The notes below the pieces were generated by a model that searched no databases, was not told where the DNA came from, and saw only the letters and a list, made by a program, of their open reading frames with translations. This document shows, one piece after another, positions 48,987-56,488 of a stretch of DNA of 64,000 bases; positions within the stretch are counted from its first letter, which is position 1; every line of letters begins with the position of its first letter. The DNA comes from CATOSK01 sp963665735. GTDB taxonomy: Bacteria > Chloroflexota > Dehalococcoidia > Lucifugimonadales > UBA3495. Both the position numbers and the translations under genes were made by a program. Location of the stretch: contig OY762444.1 in the NCBI GenBank assembly GCA_963665735.1, positions 3,596,001-3,660,000 of the forward strand. The letters run 5' to 3'.

Positions 48987-50816
48987 CTAACGCTGCGCCC
49001 GTTCCTCCCGGTGGGATTCGATAACGTCCCCGTTTTCGTAGTCGTTAAAGCCTTGCAGGACAATGCCGCACTCGGTGCCGGCGTTCACGTCGTTGACCTC
49101 ATCCCGGAAGTGGCGCAGGCTGGTAATGGTGGACTCGGCGATGGTCTGCCCATCCCGCAAGACCCGCACCGACGCCCCGCGGGATACCCGCCCGTCCATG
49201 ACCCGGCAGCCGGCAATCTGCACGCCCCGCCGGGAGGGGAAAATCTCCCTGACTTCGGCCCGGCCCAGAGTAACGTCCACCAGCGTGGGTTCCACCATGC
49301 CCCGCAGGGCCATTTCGATGTCTTCCACCAAACGATAGATGATGTCGTAATGGCGGATTTCAACGCCCATGCGCTCCGCCACCCGTTCCACACCGGGCTC
49401 GTCGCCAACGCTGAAACCCAGGATTATGGCCCCGGACGCGCTGGCCAGCAGCACGTCGGACTCGGTTACCCGTCCCACCCCGGAACGGAGAATCCGCACC
49501 TTGGCGTCATCCCCCGGCAGTTGCTCCAACGAGTGTCGCACAGCTTCGGCGCTGCCCTGCACGTCGGCTTTCAGCACCAGGTTCAAGTCCTTAACGTCGC
49601 CAATGTCAATCTGCTTGACTACTTCTTCCAGGGTCAACGCCCGCGCCTGGCTCTGCTGCGCCGACCTGGCCCGGTCGCGCTCCGTGGCCCGGGCCTTGGC
49701 CTCTCTGTCGGTGGCTACCACGGCGAACAGGTCGCCGGCGTCGGGCAGGCTCCCGAATCCCAGCACCTCGCACGGTTGGGCCGGCAGCACTTCCCGCAGC
49801 GTCTCTCCCCGGTCGTCGGAAATGGCCTTGACCCGGCCCCAACTTCCCCCGGCAACCACGTGGTCGCCAACCTTCAGGGTGCCGCCCTGCACCAGCACGG
49901 TGGTAGTCGGGCCGCGCCGCCGGTCCAGCTTGGCCTCAATAATCACGCCGCTGGCCGCCTTGTCCGGGTTGGCTTTCAGTTCCGAAACTTCCGCCAGCAC
50001 CTGGATGTTCTCCAGCAGTTCGTCCAGGCCGTCCCCGGTGCGGGCCGAAACGTCCACCGAAATAATGTCGCCGCCCCAGTCCTCCACCAGCAGGTTTTGC
50101 TCGCTGAGTTGCCGCTTGACCCTTTCCGGGTCGGCGGCCGGCAAGTCCATCTTGTTTATCGCCACAATCATCGGCACTTCCGCCGCCTTGGCGTGGTCAA
50201 TGGCCTCAATGGTCTGGGGCATCAGCCCGTCGTCGGCGGCCACCACCAGCACCGCAATGTCCGTCACCCGGGCGCCCCGGGAACGAATGGCGGTAAAGGC
50301 TTCGTGGCCCGGCGTGTCCAGAAAGGTTATCTTCTGGCCTTCGCGGTCAATCTGGTAAGCGCCGATGTGCTGGGTAATGCCGCCAACTTCACCTTCGGCG
50401 ACGTGGGCTTGACGAATTGCGTCCAGCAGGCTGGTCTTGCCGTGGTCAACGTGACCCAGAATCGTCACCACCGGCGGGCGAACCAGCAGGTCGTTTTCAT
50501 CGTCCTCGCCGGATTCCCCGGAAAGACGCTTGCCCGACTCGGCGGACTCGGCTACCCGCGTCCTGATGCCAAAGGCGGACGTTACCAGCGACGCGACTTC
50601 GTGGTCAATGAGTTCGTTCATGGAGACCATAATCCCGTTCCGCATCAACTGTTTGATAACGTCAATCGGGCTTTGGTCAACCAGTTCCGACAGGTGCTTT
50701 ACCGTAAGGGTTTCGGGCAGCACCAGGACCCGGGAAGGCCCGCGCCGGGCCTCCCGGTTAACCCGGGCCGCTGGCGGGCGCGCCTCGGTGGCGGCGCCGC
50801 TTCCGGTAGAGGTCAT
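48987..50816 (-). CDS. infB: Translation initiation factor IF-2
   Basis: 609 residues, one of the shorter IF-2 forms: the N-terminal region is only about 110 residues and contains the IF2-N helix block (TLTVKHLSELVDQSPIDVIKQLMRNGIMVSMNELID). The G domain has GHVDHGKT (121-128), DTPGHEAF and NKMD. Domains II to IV follow, with the fMet-tRNA binding C-terminal domain containing CRVMDGRVSRGASVRVLR. IF-2 places initiator tRNA on the small subunit. Its start overlaps or abuts the ylxR end within two bases. Confidence 0.95.
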   Translation of the reverse strand: MTSTGSGAATEARPPAARVNREARRGPSRVLVLPETLTVKHLSELVDQSPIDVIKQLMRNGIMVSMNELIDHEVASLVTSAFGIRTRVAESAESGKRLSGESGEDDENDLLVRPPVVTILGHVDHGKTSLLDAIRQAHVAEGEVGGITQHIGAYQIDREGQKITFLDTPGHEAFTAIRSRGARVTDIAVLVVAADDGLMPQTIEAIDHAKAAEVPMIVAINKMDLPAADPERVKRQLSEQNLLVEDWGGDIISVDVSARTGDGLDELLENIQVLAEVSELKANPDKAASGVIIEAKLDRRRGPTTTVLVQGGTLKVGDHVVAGGSWGRVKAISDDRGETLREVLPAQPCEVLGFGSLPDAGDLFAVVATDREAKARATERDRARSAQQSQARALTLEEVVKQIDIGDVKDLNLVLKADVQGSAEAVRHSLEQLPGDDAKVRILRSGVGRVTESDVLLASASGAIILGFSVGDEPGVERVAERMGVEIRHYDIIYRLVEDIEMALRGMVEPTLVDVTLGRAEVREIFPSRRGVQIAGCRVMDGRVSRGASVRVLRDGQTIAESTITSLRHFRDEVNDVNAGTECGIVLQGFNDYENGDVIESHREERAQR

Positions 50817-50817
50817 A

Positions 50818-51114
50818 TCAATCCTCCACGGTGATTGTCTGAGATACGGATGCCAGGTAATACTCCATCAACGACGTTTTTTCCTGCTGGGACAACCCGG
50901 TGCGAAGTCCTCGTTCCAACGCCCCCCGGCGGACTCCCCGTTCCCAGCAGCCGGCGGCGCGGCAAAGATAGGAACCCCGCCCCGGACTTTTGCCCGTGGG
51001 GTCGGCGGTGACGCCGCCCTGGGGCGAGCGGACGATGCGCGCCAACTCCCGCTTGGGGAACTTGCGGCCGCAAGCGATGCAGGTGCGTTCCGGTACGTGC
51101 CTGGTTCTGGGCAA
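50818..51114 (-). CDS. ylxR: YlxR-family RNA-binding protein
   Basis: 98 residues: RTCIACGRKFPKRELARIVRSPQG and KSPGRGSYLCRAAGCWERGVRRGALERGLRTGLS match YlxR (DUF448), a small RNA-binding and regulatory protein encoded between nusA and infB. The CxxC pair at the start and C-x4-C later may bind metal. The position in the operon is the usual one. Confidence 0.92.
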   Translation of the reverse strand: MPRTRHVPERTCIACGRKFPKRELARIVRSPQGGVTADPTGKSPGRGSYLCRAAGCWERGVRRGALERGLRTGLSQQEKTSLMEYYLASVSQTITVED

Positions 51115-51149
51115 CCCGTCCTCCCTGGGCGTACCGCGCCGGAAAGGGA

Positions 51150-52787
51150 CTATCGGCGCTGGCCGGGACGGTTGCCTCCCCGGGCTCCGCCGCCGCGCCT
51201 CGACCTCCGGTCCCGGCGGCTCCCTCCGCGATATTCGCCAACCAAGTCCTCGGCGAAGCGTATCTTCCCGGCGTCCGGGGTCAGGATGGAAGTCTCCGGC
51301 AAGAGTTCCTCCGGCTCTTCTTCCTCCAAGTCCTCCTCTTCCTCTTCGACTTCTACCAGGTCATCCAGGACGAAGGACTCCAGTTCATCCACGCTCAACC
51401 CGACGGCTTCCTCAACTTCGACAACGGCCTCTGCCGCCGCAACCGCCGCCGCTTGCTCTTCCTCCCGGATTAGCTCTTCCAGCAGCAGGTCTTCGTCAAC
51501 GGCCTCCGCCGGCGCGGTTGCCGCAACTTCCGCCGGGGCGGTTTCGGGTTCGGCCACCGCCGGGCCGGCGGAAACCTCTGCCGCCGGCTGTTCCGCAACC
51601 ACGCCGGCCTCAGCCTCTATGATTGCCTCTGCCTCGGCAACGGCTGCCGCCGCCGCCCGGGCCTCTTCCTGCGCCCGTTCCGCGGCTTGCTGGGCGCTCA
51701 ACCGTTCCAGCCGTTCCCTTTCCTTCTGACGCTGTTCCTTGATTTCGTCCCACTCGGCCAGACCCTTGATGTCCAGCCGCCAGCCGGCCAGCCGGGCCGC
51801 CAGCCGGGCGTTCTGACCTTCCTTGCCGATAGCCAGCGAAAGTTGGCGGTCAGGAACCACCACCACGGCGGTCTGTTCCTCCGGCGCCAGGTCAACGTGG
51901 ACTACTTCCGAGGGACTGAGGGCCTTGGCGATGAACGTCCGCGGGTCTCTGTCCCAGGGAACCACGTCAATCTTTTCGCCCTGCAATTCGTTGACGATGC
52001 TCTGGATTCGGTTGCCGCGAATCCCGATGCAGGAACCCACCGGGTCAATCCCTTCCTGGGTCGAATTGACCGCCACCTTGCTGCGGAACCCGGCTTCCCG
52101 GGCAATGGCCTTGATTTCCACCACCCCGTTGTAAACTTCCGGGACTTCAATCTCGAACAGCCGCTTTAACAGGTTCTTGTGGCTGCGGGAAACCAGGATT
52201 TCCGGCCCCTTGTTGCTGCTGCGCACGTCCAGCACGTAAACCTTGACCCGCTGGCCCTTGCGGTAACGCTCCGTGGGGACTTGCTCTTCGGGCAGGATGA
52301 TGGCCTGCGCCCGGCCCAAGTCCAGGGCGACGGCCCGGCCCGGCTCGATTTGCTCCACCACCCCGGAAACCACGTCATCCTTGTGCTGGACAAATTCCTG
52401 GAACAGCAGTTCCCGCTCCGCCTCCCGCAGCCGTTGCATGACCACCTGCTTGGCGGTCTGGGCGGCGATGCGGCTGGCGTTGTGCGGCAGCGGTTCCGGC
52501 GAGGCCACTTCGTCCCCCACCTCCACCGCCGTCTGAATCTCCAGGGCGTCCTTCAAGCCGATTTCCCGTTCCTCGTCCTCCACCACGTCCACCACGGTTT
52601 TGAGGGCGAAGACGTTAACGTCCCCGGTGTTGGGGTTCAACTTGACGGTGATGTTCTGCCCTGAAGCCGGATTGTCCTTCTTGAAGGCCGAAGCCAGGGC
52701 GACTTCAATGGCCTGCAAGACCTGCTCCTTTGGAAGGTGCCGTTCCGCAGCCAATTGGGTCAACGCTATCAAGAAATCGCTTTTCAC
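51150..52787 (-). CDS. nusA: Transcription termination/antitermination factor NusA with acidic tail
   Basis: 545 residues. The N-terminal RNA-polymerase-binding domain (about 1-125) leads to an S1 domain (about 135-200, GVVEQIEPGRAVALDLGRAQAIILPEEQ) and two KH domains (to about 345, with DPVGSCIGIRGNRIQSIVNEL and AIGKEGQNARLAARLAGWRLDI). After that comes a 200-residue extension: an Ala/Glu-rich helix (about 360-395), a long acidic segment, and a C-terminal RGG/RRG-rich tail (GGSRRDRRSRRGGGARGG). Such an extension is much longer than in B. subtilis NusA. The rimP gene that usually precedes nusA is missing; a promoter lies at 52888-52916. Confidence 0.95.
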   Translation of the reverse strand: MKSDFLIALTQLAAERHLPKEQVLQAIEVALASAFKKDNPASGQNITVKLNPNTGDVNVFALKTVVDVVEDEEREIGLKDALEIQTAVEVGDEVASPEPLPHNASRIAAQTAKQVVMQRLREAERELLFQEFVQHKDDVVSGVVEQIEPGRAVALDLGRAQAIILPEEQVPTERYRKGQRVKVYVLDVRSSNKGPEILVSRSHKNLLKRLFEIEVPEVYNGVVEIKAIAREAGFRSKVAVNSTQEGIDPVGSCIGIRGNRIQSIVNELQGEKIDVVPWDRDPRTFIAKALSPSEVVHVDLAPEEQTAVVVVPDRQLSLAIGKEGQNARLAARLAGWRLDIKGLAEWDEIKEQRQKERERLERLSAQQAAERAQEEARAAAAAVAEAEAIIEAEAGVVAEQPAAEVSAGPAVAEPETAPAEVAATAPAEAVDEDLLLEELIREEEQAAAVAAAEAVVEVEEAVGLSVDELESFVLDDLVEVEEEEEDLEEEEPEELLPETSILTPDAGKIRFAEDLVGEYRGGSRRDRRSRRGGGARGGNRPGQRR

Positions 52788-52841
52788 CGCGCAGCCCCCT
52801 GTTTATAAACGCTTCGGGTCTGGCCCGTTTCCTTGCAACAA

Positions 52842-52864
52842 GAAAGCGGGTTGACCCCGCTTTC
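52842..52864 (-). promoter_or_regulatory. Hairpin in the nusA leader
   Basis: GAAAGCGGG and CCCGCTTTC form a perfect 9-bp stem around a 5-nt loop, within the roughly 95-nt leader between the nusA promoter and start codon. No U-run follows on the minus strand, so it looks more like a protein-binding or stabilising hairpin than a terminator. Confidence 0.45.
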
Positions 52865-52887
52865 GACCACCGTTGATATTGCCACCA

Positions 52888-52916
52888 AGTATATCACCAG
52901 ACTAAACCCGTTTCAA
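52888..52916 (-). promoter_or_regulatory. Promoter of the nusA-infB operon
   Basis: On the minus strand TTGAAA (52916-52911), a 17-bp spacer, and TATACT (52893-52888). It is the only good match in the 334-bp gap upstream of nusA. The remainder of that gap (52917-53122) has a degenerate repeat near 52973-53040 and no gene. Confidence 0.6.
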
Positions 52917-53122
52917 CAACACATCGGCCCGGCAACAAGACAATCGCACTGAGGACTTAAACCCGATCCCCTCTATTGGGAGATGGTCAGGGTGGGGGTG
53001 AGGGACTAATAACCGTCATTCCTGACCCGGTGGCGCAGGATTTTGGCCTGCGGATGAAGGGTAATGCGGCCCCGCCGGCCAAAAATCCCCGGCTTTCCCG
53101 CTTCCGGCAGACGGCCCAACAA

Positions 53123-54064
53123 TCACCACCAAATCTTGCCCTGCGCCTCTTTCTCCAACTGCTCGTAGTCCTTCGTCCAAAGACTGGTGCTCAGGTACTT
53201 CCAACCCCCGTCGGCCAGCAGACAAACGATGTTGCCCTGCTCCATCCGTTCCGCCTGGCGCAAGGCGGCGTACACCACCGAGCCGGAGGACACCCCGGCG
53301 AAGATTCCTTCCTCTTCCAGCAGGGCCTTGGTGGTGCGGAAAGCGTGGAAACTGCCCACCATCATCCGCGAATCCAGCAGGTTCAAGTCCAGGATGGGCG
53401 GGATGAACCCATCCTCCAGCCGCCGCAGCCCGGAAATGAAATCGTCCGGTTCCGGCGCCACCGCGGTTATCTTTACCGCCGGGTTGTGTTCCTTCAACCG
53501 CCGCGCCACCCCCATCAGCGTGCCGCCGGTGCCTAGCCCGGCCACGAACATATCCACCTCCGGCACCGTCTCCGCAATCTCCCGCCCCGTCCCTTCATAG
53601 TGAGCGTCCGGGTTGCCGTCGTTGCCGTACTGGTACATCATCAGGAAGTCGTGGGGCCGCTTTTCCAGGATGTCGTGGGCCATGTCAATGGAGCCGTTGG
53701 TGCCTAGCGACCCGTCGGAATAGATAATTTCCGCCCCGTAGGCGTCGAGCAGTTGGGTGCGCTCTTCGCTGACGTTTTCCGGCATGACCACCGTGACCTT
53801 GTACCCCTTGACACGCCCAATCATCGCCAGGGCGATTCCGGTGTTGCCGCTGGTAGGTTCCAGGATGGAACGGTTGGCCGAAATCTCCCCGTCACCCTCG
53901 GCCCGTTCAATCATTTTCAGCGCAATCCGGTCTTTCACGCTGCCGGTAGGGTTCTGGCCTTCCAGCTTGGCGAAAACCCGCACCGCCGGGTTGGGGCTCA
54001 TCTTCTGGAGCTCCACCACCGGCGTGTTGCCAATCGTCGCCAAAATGCCTTTGTAGGTCACCAT
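53123..54064 (-). CDS. cysM: CysM-type cysteine synthase
   Basis: 313 residues of the PLP-dependent cysteine synthase fold. PLP binds K44 in NPTGSVKDR, and PTSGNTG and VAGLGTGGTLMG are the phosphate and loop motifs. The match to M. tuberculosis CysM is striking from memory: shared YGAEIIYS, YQYGN, EGIFAGVSSGSV, ADGGWKYLST and a short C-terminal tail ending GKIWW (GQLWA there). That enzyme uses O-phosphoserine and a thiocarboxylated carrier protein (CysO) as sulfur donor; the arginine in GLRRLEDGF corresponds to its O-phosphoserine-selecting region. I start at ATG 54064, aligned with that family. A MoeB-like E1 is encoded just upstream. Confidence 0.88.
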   Translation of the reverse strand: MVTYKGILATIGNTPVVELQKMSPNPAVRVFAKLEGQNPTGSVKDRIALKMIERAEGDGEISANRSILEPTSGNTGIALAMIGRVKGYKVTVVMPENVSEERTQLLDAYGAEIIYSDGSLGTNGSIDMAHDILEKRPHDFLMMYQYGNDGNPDAHYEGTGREIAETVPEVDMFVAGLGTGGTLMGVARRLKEHNPAVKITAVAPEPDDFISGLRRLEDGFIPPILDLNLLDSRMMVGSFHAFRTTKALLEEEGIFAGVSSGSVVYAALRQAERMEQGNIVCLLADGGWKYLSTSLWTKDYEQLEKEAQGKIWW

Positions 54065-54114
54065 TTCGCTGTCCAATTCCCGCCGGAAATCACCGGCCAG
54101 ATGGGTGAACCAAC

Positions 54115-54285
54115 CAACCCGTCATTCCGGCCCACGCCGGTATCCAGGTCCCTTACCTCAAACCCGTAAACCCGTAAACCCGTCATTCCGGCGAAAGCCG
54201 GAATCCAGAAAGTCCAAGCAAAAGACTGCGTACTTGCCGGCAAGGAATCCCGGATAGTGGCCTTAACCGGAATGACCATATATCC
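54115..54285. repeat. Palindromic repeats between moeB-like gene and cysM
   Basis: CGTCATTCCGGCCCACGCCGG, CGTCATTCCGGCGAAAGCCGGAATCCAGAAAG and a degenerate third copy (CAAGGAATCCCGGATAGTGGCC), with TAAACCCGTAAACCCGT direct repeats between them. Confidence 0.7.
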
Positions 54286-54292
54286 CTAACCG

Positions 54293-55129
54293 TTAGCCCG
54301 CGCCGACTTCCATCGGCTCCGCGACCCCGCAGAAGATTTCGTAGTCAATCAACTCCGTCACCGTCGGGCTGTCCCCGCACAACGGGCAGTTGGGGTTGCG
54401 CTTCAACCGCACTTCCCGGAAGTTCATGGACAGCGCATCCACCAGCAGCAGCCGCGAACTCAGCGACTCCCCGATGCCCAGGAAATACTTCAGCGCCTCG
54501 GTGGCCTGGATGCTGCCCACCAGCCCGGTCAAGGCCCCCAGAACGCCGGCCTCGGCGCAGTTGGGAACCATCCCCGGCGGCGGCGGCGACGGGAACAGGC
54601 AGCGGTAGCAGCCCTGCCCCGGCAGGAAAACTGTGGCCTGGCCGTCGAATATCAAAATGCTGCCGTCCACCAGCGGCTTGTTCAGCAGGTAGCAAGCGTC
54701 GTTGACCAGGTAGCGGGTGGCGAAGTTGTCGGCCCCGTTCACCACCAGGTCATACTGGCTGATGATGTCCATAGCGTTGTCCGATTCCAGCCGGACTTCG
54801 TGCAAGACCACGTTAACGTCGGGGTTATAGGCGTGAATGTTGTCCTTGGCCGATTCCAGCTTGGGCCTGCCCACGTCCGGCGTGTGGTGCAGAATCTGGC
54901 GTTGCAGGTTGGACAACTCCACCACGTCGAAGTCCACCAGCCCGACGGTGCCCACCCCGGCCAGGGACAGATACACCGCCGCCGGAGACCCCAAGCCGCC
55001 GGCCCCGATAATCAGCGCCTTGGCCTGCATCAACTTGCGCTGCCCACCGCTGCCCACGTCCCCCATAATGATATGGCGGCTGTACCGTTTAACCTGCTCC
55101 GGGGTCAAAACTTGCGGCTGCTGCGTCAT
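54293..55129 (-). CDS. MoeB/ThiF-family E1-like adenylyltransferase
   Basis: 278 residues. The ATP-binding IGAGGLGSP (41-49), the aspartate in DFDVVELSNLQRQ, the zinc cysteines C174/C177 and C248/C251, and the likely persulfide/thioester cysteine C191 in NCAEAGVLG define a ThiF/MoeB/MoeZ-type E1 that adenylates the C-terminus of sulfur carriers. No rhodanese domain follows, unlike MoeZ, so sulfur must come from a separate donor. I start at ATG 55129 with GGGAGG six bases upstream. It precedes the CysM gene in the same direction, and a leader hairpin lies at 55200-55252. Confidence 0.9.
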   Translation of the reverse strand: MTQQPQVLTPEQVKRYSRHIIMGDVGSGGQRKLMQAKALIIGAGGLGSPAAVYLSLAGVGTVGLVDFDVVELSNLQRQILHHTPDVGRPKLESAKDNIHAYNPDVNVVLHEVRLESDNAMDIISQYDLVVNGADNFATRYLVNDACYLLNKPLVDGSILIFDGQATVFLPGQGCYRCLFPSPPPPGMVPNCAEAGVLGALTGLVGSIQATEALKYFLGIGESLSSRLLLVDALSMNFREVRLKRNPNCPLCGDSPTVTELIDYEIFCGVAEPMEVGAG

Positions 55130-55199
55130 AGCTGGCCTCCCTCTCAACTCGCTGGTGTTGCCTGATTCCCGGGGTATTGACTGTTTCCCGGTTTCCATG

Positions 55200-55252
55200 A
55201 AAAAAGCCTGCGTTCCCACCGACGGGATTCCCACGTTCCAATGGGTGCAGGC
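55200..55252 (-). terminator. Terminator-like attenuator in the moeB-like leader
   Basis: On the minus strand GCCTGC (55252-55247) pairs with GCAGGC (55211-55206), directly followed by six T residues (55205-55200). It encloses CCCA-TTGGAACG-TGGG and TCCC-GTCGGT-GGGA hairpins. TTGACA (55286-55281) lies just upstream, so initiated transcripts could be terminated before the gene. GGTGGGAACGC inside loosely resembles a T-box core, but the leader looks too short for a full T-box. Confidence 0.5.
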
Positions 55253-55705
55253 CGAAATGCTGGATATTGCCCGCCCCCTATGTCAAGGGACAGGTACAGT
55301 TGACTAATGGTGTCAGTTCGTTCATCCCGTTGCCGATTTCGAGTCTATCCCCGCAGTCCAACCCTGTCAAGACAACGCGCCCAGTCCACCAATCCCTTAC
55401 CCCTCTATGGAGAGAGCTGGGATAAAGGTAAACCCACCTTCATTCCCGTATTCCCAACTACCCACCATCATCCCCGCGCCCCCACCGTCATTCCGGCGAA
55501 AGCGGGAATCCAAATCCTTGCCTTGGCCAACCCTGTCCTGAACATAACCGAATGGGTCGCCTTGCCCCATCATTCCCGCGCCCCCACCGTCATTCCGGCG
55601 AAGGCCGGAATCCAGAACCCTTGCCCAAAGTATTCCACCCCAAGGCGAAAAATCATTCCCCCGAAAGCGGGAATCCAAACCCTTGGCGCGAACCAACGGC
55701 ACGCC
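55253..55705. repeat. Gene-free stretch with promoter-like site and dispersed repeats
   Basis: GTCAA-N13-TTGAC is an inverted repeat at about 55282-55304 overlapping the TTGACA, a possible Rrf2 operator. From 55410 to 55690 there are three CCGTCATTCCGGCGAA-type palindromes, each preceded by CATCATxCCCGCGCCCCCA, and a copy of CTGTCCTGAACATAACCGAA shared with 44295. No gene seen. Confidence 0.7.
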
Positions 55706-56143
55706 CTAAATCTGGTACATCCCTTGGCCGCTCAGATAACTCTGCCGCTGCGTAATGTGCGCCAACGTAGTGTTGCTCAATACGCTGTGAATCGAGTCCT
55801 CCACCGACTTCCAAACCTCTTGCTGGGCGCAGCAATCGCCGAAAACGCAATCGTTGGGCGACGTAAAACAGTCCAGGGGCGAAGAATTACCCTCCAGCGT
55901 GTTCATAACCATGCTCAGGGTTATCTCCGAAGGCTCCATTCCCAAGGCGTGGCCTCCCTGCGGCCCGCGGCGGCTCCGCACCAGCCCGAACTTGTTGAGG
56001 GTGGTCATCACCTGTTCCAGGTACGCCTCGGGAATGCCCTGCTTGTAGGCGATTTCCGAGGTCTGCACCTGCCCTTCTCCGTAGTGCATCGCCAATTCCA
56101 CCAAGGCGCGGACGCCGTAGTCCACCTTCATCGGAATCCGCAT
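55706..56143 (-). CDS. Rrf2-family regulator with Fe-S-type cysteines
   Basis: 145 residues: an N-terminal winged helix (KVDYGVRALVELAMHYGEGQVQTSEIAYKQGIPEAYLEQVM, RRGPQGGHAL) and four cysteines C92, C99, C104, C105 in the position where IscR and other Rrf2 members bind a 2Fe-2S cluster. It is likely to sense Fe-S or cysteine status and act on the moeB-cysM genes downstream, by analogy to IscR/CymR; that is inference. I use ATG 56143, preceded by GGAGGTGGAG, rather than the longer frame to 56194. Confidence 0.88.
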   Translation of the reverse strand: MRIPMKVDYGVRALVELAMHYGEGQVQTSEIAYKQGIPEAYLEQVMTTLNKFGLVRSRRGPQGGHALGMEPSEITLSMVMNTLEGNSSPLDCFTSPNDCVFGDCCAQQEVWKSVEDSIHSVLSNTTLAHITQRQSYLSGQGMYQI

Positions 56144-56276
56144 GGTCTCCACCTCCGGAGGGCGCGGTCTTTCGCCGAGTATAGCATCCCCCAACGCCGC
56201 CTTTCAAGGCTGCCCCGGCCCGCCGCAGAGACGATTGCAAAGTCGGTAGTAACAGCTTGGAAGGTATTTCAATAGT

Positions 56277-56320
56277 CCCTTCCCCCTTGACGGGGGAAGG
56301 TTAGGATGGGGGTGACCGCC
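56277..56320. repeat. CCTTCCCCC-type palindromic repeat, copy
   Basis: CCCTTCCCCCTTGACGGGGGAAGGTTAGGATGGGGGTGACC sits in the 345-bp gap between the divergent Rrf2 and thiolase-like genes. The rest of that gap holds an inverted repeat GTTGA-N11-TCAAC at about 56421-56441 just before the thiolase-like gene, and no gene. Confidence 0.7.
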
Positions 56321-56488
56321 ACGTCAGGGAAACGTATCCCCATCCTGGACACCTCCCCATCGTTGGGACATGGACTTTGCAATCGTCCTGCCCGCTCCTC
56401 CCTTCCCGTTGTCCTAACCCGTTGATTGTTGTAACATCAACCCGTCCCCGGACTGAACCTTACCCAACCCCCGGCGGAGGCAGTATTT

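Noticed and set aside
48891..50834. Long plus-strand open frame of 647 codons over infB
   Set aside because: It is antisense to a complete IF-2 gene; high GC at third positions creates such frames. The same applies to long frames at 239-1519, 2780-4174, 5255-7030, 9441-11183, 16317-18146, 36730-37860, 39198-40394 and 47184-48599.
55200..55252. Complete T-box riboswitch for cysteine
   Set aside because: Only a core-like GGTGGGAACGC was found; there is no room for stem I with a specifier loop between the promoter-like site and the terminator.
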